The translations under genes were made by a program, and so were the position numbers. From Candolleomyces eurysporus (taxonomy: Eukaryota; Basidiomycota; Agaricomycetes; Agaricales; Psathyrellaceae), in assembly GCA_027579435.1 (NCBI GenBank), contig JANBPK010001472.1, positions 62,001-126,000 of the forward strand: a DNA stretch of 64,000 nt, given 5' to 3'. Below the pieces are notes generated by a model. It saw only the letters and a list, made by a program, of their open reading frames with translations, searched no databases and was not told the origin of the DNA. Shown piece after piece: positions 56,272-64,000 of the stretch (within the stretch, counting starts at the first letter, position 1; each line of letters starts with the position of its first letter).

Positions 56272-57409
56272 CTTGGCGTCGTTGCGTGGTTTGGTGATGA
56301 TAGAAGCATGTGTCTTTGGTTTGGTTACGACTCTCTTCCCCCTTGTTCCCTCCGTTTCCCATCGTTCCGTTTTATCTCTTGATGCTCTCTGATACGTTCA
56401 TCAATTCCCTCTCGACTCTCTCTCTCCCATTTAACCCTGATGTAGCCTTAGTGATTCGATTCGGTTATCTTATTTCTTGCGTATTTAATGATTTGATCTT
56501 TCATTCATTCATTGGCTGTGCCTTCCCTTCATGCCCTTCACGCTTTTCTTAGCATGCATATACATACATACATACGTACATGGCACCATACCCCTTGCTC
56601 TCTCTACCGGCCTTCTATGTTCCTCTCATGTCCTTCGTTTGTTCTGTTTGTTTTGTCATACTCGTTCTCTTCGTCTGTCTGTCTGTCTCGCTCCTCATCA
56701 AACCACTGTAGCCATAGTCGTCTTCTTCTGTTTTTAGCTCAAGATGTGAAAAATATATATATCTGTTGTCTGCGTAGAATGGATGGTCTCTTGCCGTGAA
56801 CTCGTGGGATGCGTGACAGAGCTCGATTGGAACGGGACTGTATGGAGCTAGGCTAAATTCAGCTTGGCCCCACTTTGGATCCGGCCGCCGACGACGATCT
56901 CAAGTTCCCCGTCGACAGCGTCGGTCTCCCGGTGAGGTACACTTGATGGATGCAAAAAAAAAAAAAGTGAATGGTTAGTCCATGTTACCGTTGAAAGTAA
57001 AACTACATCTTCCCAGCCTCGCTCATAATCATAGTAACGGTTGTGAGCCAGCATAATCGGTTTTGGGGGTTGAATGTAGCTCACTGAATTTGGGTTAGCA
57101 CAGCCTGAACTTGCGGAAGTCGATTGTGAATGGGACCCTGCGCCATGACCTACCAAAACTAAACAAATCCAGGATTTGGGGCGTCATCGTTTCACAGTTG
57201 GCTGTGAGTTTGACGTCTGACGCGGACGTTTAGTGATAACGGTCCGACTGACCGACTGTCTCTGTATGGATGCAGGTCGGGTGGCGTCGCTCAAGCGAGC
57301 ATTTGAATAGAGTAGAAGAGCTTTTTCAATTCCTTCAACGTGCCGCGGGCGGCTAGTTCAGGGAAAGGTAGTAATCCCACAAGGTTCCTCTTACGATCGG
57401 TGCCACACC

Positions 57410-57482
57410 CGACTGGTGTGGGGCGACAAATGTAAAAGTGATCGGAAACGAGGCGGGGGATCCGAATTTAAATGTCCGTACT
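57410..57482. repeat. Upstream direct repeat, copy 1
   Basis: Contains AAAAGTGATCGGAAACGAGG and AATTTAAATGTCCGTAC. It is repeated with changes at 57760-57843, about 350 bp closer to the F-box gene. Confidence 0.6.
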
Positions 57483-57759
57483 CCACTCAATTGCGAACAT
57501 TACAATCGTTGGCAAAGGCCCTTGCGCCTCTTTTTCGCCTTCTGACAGATTGATGCGACCAGATGTCATATTTCCTGCTCAAGCATCCGCTGCTAAGTAC
57601 TCCCCGAGCCAAGAATATTATACCATTTCGAGTATCTCGAACGGTTTTTTACAATCCACCACAGTCACAGGCTATCTCACGAAAAAAAAAAGTCGCGCAA
57701 GTTATTTTGCAAATGACCGTCATCTCGCCTGATGCCATCTTGAATAGGGACCACTCAGC

Positions 57760-57843
57760 ACAGTTGGTGTCGGGGCGATAAGCGTAAAAGTCGTCGGAAA
57801 CGAGGCGGGCTCCTCGGAACACTTGAATTTAAATGTCGGTACT
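57760..57843. repeat. Upstream direct repeat, copy 2
   Basis: Contains AAAAGTCGTCGGAAACGAGG and AATTTAAATGTCGGTAC. It ends about 115 bp before the F-box start at 57960. Confidence 0.6.
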
Positions 57844-57959
57844 GCACACCAGTGACTCCACTGTGAACCTTATTCTTGCCCAGTACAACTTAAATAGCGA
57901 CTATTCATTGACTCTCTCTTCACCATACCCTCGATATCTGCCTTCCTATCGAACGCACA

Positions 57960-59642
57960 ATGCCTTCGAGCCCTTCCCCATCGCTCACTACCTTAGCGTT
58001 TGAGCTCCATATGCTCATCTTTTCGGATTTGGCGCCCAAGGAGCTTTTGACTCTAGGCCAGGTGAGAATCGCCGACTGAGGCTGACAAACCCACTGGGCA
58101 TACGCCTGACCTTTCATTGTTTCCTTCCGCAGACGTGTAAAGAACTGCACGAAGTAATGTCGGATAGGGCCGTTTGGGAGGCGGCCCTCCGTTCTGTCTG
58201 CAGGGAATATTCCCTGTTCGAGCCGTCCTTTCCCCTCAAGTCGATGGACGTGCCCCATCTGCGACGAGCTGCGCTCGGACCTACCCTCTGGCAGCGCAGG
58301 CTGACCAAGGCCGTGGCTCAGGAAGTTCCACTCGTCCCTTCGGAAACCGAAGTCAGGCTGAAAGATCAAGGGGAGAGGTCCTATATTCGCTTGATGCGCA
58401 TACCAGGAAACCGCTACTTCATCGCTTCCACAAAGTGGAACATCGAGCTTTGGGACCTAGGTGTACCATATGCCAAGGGATCAAAGCCAACCCCTACCCT
58501 CGTAGCTGAAGTAAGGGTAGGGGAGGGCTTGTGGATTACGTCCCTGTTCGATCTCGTTCCGCATGGCACCGACAGTGTGCGGTTTGCTGTGAGAACGTGC
58601 GATCGTTTGACACAGGACGACTTGTAGGTTCTTTCCACTTCATGAACCGTTATATTGCGTTGACGTTTCTTTACTACCTGCAGCTTCCACGTATTTGAAC
58701 TTGGGCCACTGCCTGATCATCCGAATTTCAGGCAACTCGCCATGGGATGGGACGATTGCGGCCCGGAAACGACCACCCTTTCACTCTGTGGTGATAGGTT
58801 GGTTATCTCAACGATGGAAGACATAGCTGTCTGGGACTTTGCCACCGGGCGTTGCGTGTGGTGGCTTACGCCTGAGGCACAGGAACTGGATGATTCGGAT
58901 CGCCAGCGACTAGCACGCGTGAGTTAATTTAGTTCGTCCCCAAGTGGATTGTGGCTCAAACTCATGTCGGAGTCAGTCCATTGTTGTGTTTCATGATATT
59001 ATTGTCCTCTTCAAGCCTTCTGGAGAAATCGTCGGTTGGAGAATTCCGGAGCTTCAAGATGCATGTCACCTACCCGCCGTACCCAGCTCCATGGACTTTG
59101 TTAGCAACAACGAAGTCTCAGTACTCCCACTTTTCCGCCTCAAGTCCGACGACCTTCAAAACTTCCCAATCGACACATGCTTCGCTCCGTATTATCAACC
59201 ATGCTGGTACAACCACACCTCACGAAACAGATACCTCTTTTCCGTCTTCGTGATGGAACGAGAGGTTTACCATATTCAAAACTACGAACTCGATTTATCC
59301 TCCATCGACGATGTCCAAGGCAATCCCCGTGTTTCTGTCCTTTCCGATCTGCTGTTCCCACCCTCATATCGCACCACATGTCTTAGCGCTCTCCGTGAGG
59401 CGGTTAACCCTTGGTTCACCATAGGGTTCCTGTCCTTGAAATTCGGGCATCTCCTCTGGCGCAGTGTCACTCGATCTGGAGCAGCCGATTGCATGGAGCC
59501 TATCATCGTTCCACTGAAGAACCCGGATCGCGTCGATGAACTTAGTGATATGAGTCTCTGCTCTGGGAGGGTAATATGCACTAGACGCCGTTCCGAGGGT
59601 GACGTAGTACCAAACTGTGTATACGTAGTCGACTTCACGTAG
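57960..59642 (+). CDS. F-box protein, type B-like, plus strand
   Basis: Exons 57960-58061, 58133-58623, 58684-58918 and 58977-59642 join in frame to 497 residues. The F-box is SLTTLAFELHMLIFSDLAPK with LLTLGQ at the first splice site. It is followed by AVWEAALRSVCREYSLFEPS, VPHLRRAALGPTLWQRRL, IPGNRYFIAS, IELWDLGVPY, FELGPLPDHPNFRQLAM, IAVWDFATGRCVWW and EIVGWRIPELQ. It ends NCVYVVDFT. This is the cleanest complete member of the B/C branch and a good reference for the broken copies at 35-52 kb. Its orientation is opposite to the array. It is intact, with splice positions identical to the family. Confidence 0.9.
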
Positions 59643-60241
59643 CTACACGTACCACTTTAAGCTGTTCAACAATTGTGTAACTGTATTCAGAAATATTAGG
59701 ACACAGAGCTCCAAGTTGGGCCTCGGCCCTCGTTGAGTCTGACTGGAACCCGCGAAGGTGGCGATGATGGGCTGGCTTCAGCTCCCTTGTTCTTTCGCTC
59801 ACTCGTTCATACTCTTGATCGCAGTTGTCCGTGACCACGTCTCGAAGATAATTTGCTGGCCCGGTGCTCTGGACTCGGAAGGCGTAGAAGAGAATTTCGG
59901 AGTCTCTACGGTATCTCTGCAAGACCTAATTTACCCAACAATTTCGTCACCCCCAAAGTATCATGGCGATCTTTTCAGGTTGCAGGCTGGTTTGAGAGTC
60001 ATCAGACCCAGGAAAGAAAGAGAATTAACTTGGTGTTATTTATCTTCTATAGATTACATTTTACTCCATAAACTGATTAGAACCCTCTCCCGAAAACGCC
60101 TTCTCCCGCACATTTCATAAGTGACGGTGACTCTGGGGTTCGAACGCTCGCACACGACTATCACGTGCCGAGACTATCCACCGGACGGTTCTTCTACGTT
60201 CGTTGTTCGTTGTACCGTTGCACGTACCAGGCTCTCTAACG
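59643..60241. other. Intergenic
   Basis: Spacer between two tandem F-box genes. No supported feature. Confidence 0.4.
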
Positions 60242-61916
60242 ATGGAATCTCCACTTACCTCTCTTTCTACCGAGCTCCATCTTTACATCTTTCAATTCAT
60301 TAAACCAGAAGATCTCCTGACCCTGAGCCAGGTAGGAGTTTTGAGGTTGAAAGTGTATTCCTTTCACTCATCACGATCGCGATTAGACGTGTAAAGCGCT
60401 GCTTGGCACCATCTCGGATCGACATGTTTGGGAGATAGCGCTCCGTGAAATATGCCGCGAAAACACTCTGTTTGAACCCTCATTCCCTTTTCATTCGATG
60501 GACGTGCTCGAGTTGCAGCGAGCGGCCCTCGGACCGTCACTCTGGCGTCGCAAGATTCTGAGAGCTCGTGTGAGTGGAGCGAGTCTTAAGCTCCAGGAAG
60601 ATCCTTTGGATTATAGCATTCCACTTCCAACGGCTGGCAGTACCTACCTTTGCGTATCAATGATACCGGGTGGCCGGTATCTCCTTACTGCGACGTCACT
60701 GGGGAGAATCAACATATGGGACTTAGGGATCCCTGGTTGCCCGAGGAAGAAACCAGACACTATCGGATCTATGACAATTGAACATGGAAGGCTACTTACA
60801 CACGTAGGGACGCCGTCTCACAACCAAAACAACCTAAGATTTGCTGTTTTGCTTGTTGATTTAGCAACTACTGGCAGCATGTAAGTCTCCCTGGAGCTAT
60901 TCTCAGCATCATCGCATTTGATCAATAACTTCATGGTAGCATTCGGATTTATGAAGTGGGACCGTTGCCCGACGACGCTGGTATCCGGTCTTTGGCCGAG
61001 ATAGAAGTCGATCCCATTCCCTCATCGTTCGGTCGCTCCTGGATCTGTGGCGATAGCCTATTCCTTCAAGTGAATTCGTATATGGTTGTCTGGGATTTCT
61101 GCACACAGTGTGCCGTCTCATGGTCTCTTTCGAATGATGTATTCTCAGACGTACGTGAGATGTTTATTTGGTATCGTTGACCTTGCAGCTCATGCCGAAG
61201 GCACAGATGNTTTTTTTTTTGAAGGATTGGTCGTGGGTCGCGCGTTCAAGACGAGGATCATTGTTGGCTGGGAGATTCCTCCTCTCCAGCTGCGTACATC
61301 CTCAGGATCGACACTTCACGGCCTCCTGGCCAGCCCCGCAGAGAACAAGCCTATTTTCCGTCATGATTACTATTTGGATGATGATAGCGGAGACAAGCCA
61401 GACTTCAACTGGAAAGAACTCTTCAATGACGTGAATATATGCCTTCCGTCTCAATGGTACTACCCTCTCCGTTCACCACTCATCTTCAATGTCATCCCCA
61501 CACTACGCGGTATAGATGCGCCCAAAGTCACTTCTAATTTCCAATTCGCCCAATATTCGTTGGAGCTAACGACGCAGGATCATCGGAATACCACTCTTAC
61601 GGTTCTTTTTACCGGCCACAGCCAAGGAACCCGAAATTTCCCTTCATACTATCGCAACTCGGCAATATGTTCTGGCTTGCTGGTTTGTCCAGCAACGGGT
61701 AGCTCATCAAGCTCCAGAGTGATTGTTTCATCCTTGTCCCCGAAGGCCGCAACCGAATGGAGTGTAATTCCGATTCGTTTCCAGCGCGGAAAGCGATTTT
61801 CCCATTTTCGTTTGTGTCCATCCACAGGCCGTATCGTGTGTTGGAATGACGGAGATGGACAGGATGGCCGAGCAAATACCGGCTCTATGACTATCCATGT
61901 GCACGACTTTTGGTAA
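60242..61916 (+). CDS. F-box protein, type A-like, plus strand (ambiguous base)
   Basis: Exons 60242-60331, 60387-60880, 60940-61150 and 61189-61916. The F-box is LTSLSTELHLYIFQFIKPED with LLTLSQ. It is followed by HVWEIALREICRENTLFEPS, VLELQRAALGPSLWRRKIL, IPGGRYLLTA, INIWDLGIPG, YEVGPLPDDAGIRSLAEI, MVVWDFCTQC and RIIVGWEIPPLQ. It ends MTIHVHDFW. An N at 61210 followed by ten T at the start of exon 4 makes the frame unresolved. The conserved part resumes as EGLVVGRAFKTRIIVGW, so the run length must differ from what is written. It probably encodes a full-length receptor of about 500 residues. It is the closest relative of the MITE-bearing gene at 26012. Confidence 0.82.
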
Positions 61917-62848
61917 TTCGTGGACCGAACAATACTCCATCCTCCATACCGAGTACTTACACCACAATGCAATCAACCTATCTATGTCTGAATCCTAAAG
62001 GCCTAAACTTTCACAATCGATTTTGATGCCTGGCATTGACGCGAGGTACGCCACTGGGCAAGAACCTTTTCATGCCGTGGCAATCGAAATTGCGCTAACG
62101 AGTTGTCCAGGTTCTTGCCCACTTTGGAAGGCTCGGCATTCTGTTTTCTTTTGTTTGTTCCAGTTATCAACGAAGGCTGACACAGGCGCGGTGACCGTTC
62201 CCGGGACCCGATGTTCCTCAATATCAACCATTCCCCGATTCACTACCCAAAGATGAAAGGAACGAGAACGATTTTCTTGGCGGAACACCCGACGAGGACG
62301 CTGATTGAAACGAGTTCCACTTCGACAAGGCTAATCGTCCGCAGCTCTTGCGGTCGGTACCTGCCCACTTACCCATACCGACCTCCGGAGGAAGCTCAAG
62401 CTCAAGCTAGACGCACCCTACTGACCGGAATAAGGCGTCTCGCTCTCCCTGCTTTTGAATTGGAGCTAGAATACGACTCTACCGTGTCCCTCTCCGCGCA
62501 GTTGCTGCGAGATGAGTGAGCAATCTTCTTCCGCTCAAGATTAGACGGCACTTGCAGATCTTCCTTCGCCGGTTTCGAACCTCTTTGACGTTTCAAATTA
62601 AATGGGGGTGATCTCGAGTTTTTGGTAGCCACCAGCGGCCTCACTTCGCCGGAACGATCCTAGGCTTAACGAACTTGCCTCGGCGCAGTCGCTGCGCAGT
62701 GCGGAGTGGTGGGCGCTTTCCTCTTTGTTGAAGCGAAGTGGTACGACGTTGGCTTTCGCGGTCGTCAGCCTCTAATCATCTTCAAGGCCTGCATTCGCCT
62801 TGTACTAACTCTGCGCGGTCGCTACTGCGCCGCAATGGGGCGGCGAGA
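61917..62848. other. Intergenic, upstream of actin
   Basis: A plus-strand frame of 102 codons (62211-62519) shows no family resemblance. GC-rich inverted motifs (GGCGCAGTCGCTGCGC near 62682 and a similar TGCGCGGTCGCTACTGCGCC near 62812) lie in the distal promoter of the actin gene. Confidence 0.35.
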
Positions 62849-62854
62849 TATAAG
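62849..62854 (+). promoter_or_regulatory. TATA box of the actin gene
   Basis: TATAAG within GAGATATAAGAGG, about 100 bp upstream of the ATG at 62955. Confidence 0.45.
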
Positions 62855-62954
62855 AGGCCTTCCAACCAAGCCAATACTCCACCACCTAACAACTTTGAAT
62901 TCCTTTCAAGCATCTCCTCATTAGCACTCAACAGTAGTTCAGCTATCCGAAACA

Positions 62955-64000
62955 ATGGATGAAGAAATGGCAGCGTTGGTATGTGGTTAATAGCTTCAAA
63001 TGATCAAAATCTCAAATTCTCTCAGGTTATCGACAACGGGTCTGGAATGTGTAAAGCAGGCTGTGAGTACTATGTCTTTATCTGTACCACCATTCTTTTT
63101 CTAACACCTTATTTCACAGTTGCCGGTCTGTAGCCATCCTAATTGTTCGACACATGGAATACTCACATATGCCACGGTCCCTTCAGGTGATGACGCCCCT
63201 CGAGCTGTATTCCCTTGCATCGTGGGTCGCCCTCGCCACGAAAGCATCATGGTTGGGATGGGTCAGAAAGAGTCTTATGTTGGGTGAGTCACCCTATATT
63301 TTCAACACTACTAATTCTAACGGTCCCCAGCGACGAAGCCCAGTCCAAGCGAGGCATCCTCCAACTCAAGTACCCCATCGAGCATGGAATTGTCACTAAC
63401 TGGGACGACATGGAGAAGATATGGCACCACACCTTCTACAACGAGCTTCGTGTTGCCCCGGAGGAGCACCCTGTCCTTCTCACTGAAGCGCCGCAGAACC
63501 CCAAGGCGAATCGCGAGAAGATGACTCAACTCATGTTCGAGACTTTCAACGTCCCCGCGTTCTATGTCTCTATCCAGGCCGTCCTTTCTCTCTACGCCTC
63601 TGGTCGCACCACCGGTATCGTCGTGGACTCTGGGGATGGTGTCACCCATACCGTTCCTATTTACGAAGGGTTCTCATTGCCGCATGCCATCCAGCGTATC
63701 GATATCGCTGGTAGGGACATCACAAGGTACCTTGTCAAGTGCTTAACTGAGCGCGGTTATCCGTTCACGACTTCCGCCGAGCTTGAGATTGTTCGCGACA
63801 TCAAGGAAAAGTTGTGCTATGTTGCACTCGACTTTGAGAACGAATTGCAGGTCGCTGCGACTTCGTCCTCGTTGGAGAAGCAGTACGAGCTTCCCGATGG
63901 GCAGGTTATTAATATCAGCAATGAGAGGTCAGTTGCCAAACTTTCCTGTGCATATTGCATCTGTGCTTACTGGCGTTTGCCTTTGAATAGGTTCCGCGCT
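62955..64000 (+). CDS. Actin (divergent paralogue), 5' part
   Basis: Six exons are visible: 62955-62978, 63026-63062, 63120-63125, 63187-63283, 63331-63927 and 63991 to the window end. The start is [20 protein letters not shown]. Exon 3 is only 6 nt and completes FAG of the phosphate-binding loop. Then come [90 protein letters not shown] and [20 protein letters not shown]. The protein is plainly actin but departs from the near-invariant fungal sequence at several usually fixed places ([37 protein letters not shown]). A second, divergent actin paralogue is therefore likelier than the main cytoskeletal gene. The 3' half lies outside the window. Confidence 0.9.

Larger units (their letters stand above)
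56272..57959. other. Intergenic with a repeated promoter block
   Basis: 3' flank of the HMG-box gene, then the upstream region of the F-box gene at 57960. Apart from the repeated block at 57410 and 57760, I see no feature. Poly-A/T runs occur at 56954 and 57680. Confidence 0.4.

Overview
This is nuclear DNA from a filamentous fungus, almost certainly an agaricomycete basidiomycete. The genes are dense and broken by many 50-65 nt GT-AG introns. The families are typical of mushrooms: DUF1996 and DUF8021 secreted proteins, a Plavaka-type DNA transposon, an expanded F-box family, a metacaspase and an Ste11/Prf1-like HMG-box regulator. There are no bacterial operons, CRISPR arrays or rRNA genes, and I could not support any tRNA. 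I cannot name the species.

Layout. 0.3-11.4 kb is a secreted-protein cluster: two DUF1996 genes, two DUF8021 genes and a large DUF2235 gene carrying H-type lectin repeats. 11.5-17.9 kb holds three copies of a cysteine-rich secreted protein with a CBM1-like N-terminus. Two copies are tandem, one is inverted, and at least two are broken. A hypothetical nuclear-type gene (15.2-16.1 kb) was partly co-duplicated with them. 18.3-25.7 kb is a Plavaka-like transposon with imperfect terminal inverted repeats, a transposase and two further genes. 26.0-28.1 kb is an F-box gene interrupted by a 399 bp CACTA-like MITE. 28.7-30.9 kb is a metacaspase. 31.0-52.2 kb is an unstable array of direct duplications in which an F-box gene and a short-chain dehydrogenase (SDR) gene travel together. 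It contains three intact SDR genes, intact, frameshifted and nonsense-mutated F-box genes, internally deleted F-box stubs, and two copies of an aspartic-protease fragment. 54.0-56.3 kb is the HMG-box gene. 58.0-61.9 kb has two more F-box genes of the same family. 62.95 kb to the window end is the 5' part of a divergent actin gene.

How the parts relate. All F-box genes share one design: an N-terminal F-box ending in a conserved L-S-Q at the first splice site, then a long C-terminal region with WD/propeller-like phrases such as YELGPLP, VWDF and GWxIPPL. They are probably SCF substrate receptors with rapidly turning-over recognition domains (inference). The left-hand third encodes extracellular proteins that fit wall, substrate or host contact.

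Data quality. Ten single N bases sit next to homopolymers of six or more, and several otherwise intact genes are shifted by one base inside runs of seven to ten identical bases. Such one-base frameshifts should be treated as possible sequencing errors. The MITE, the 16 bp deletion, the nonsense codon and the large internal deletions are not of that kind.
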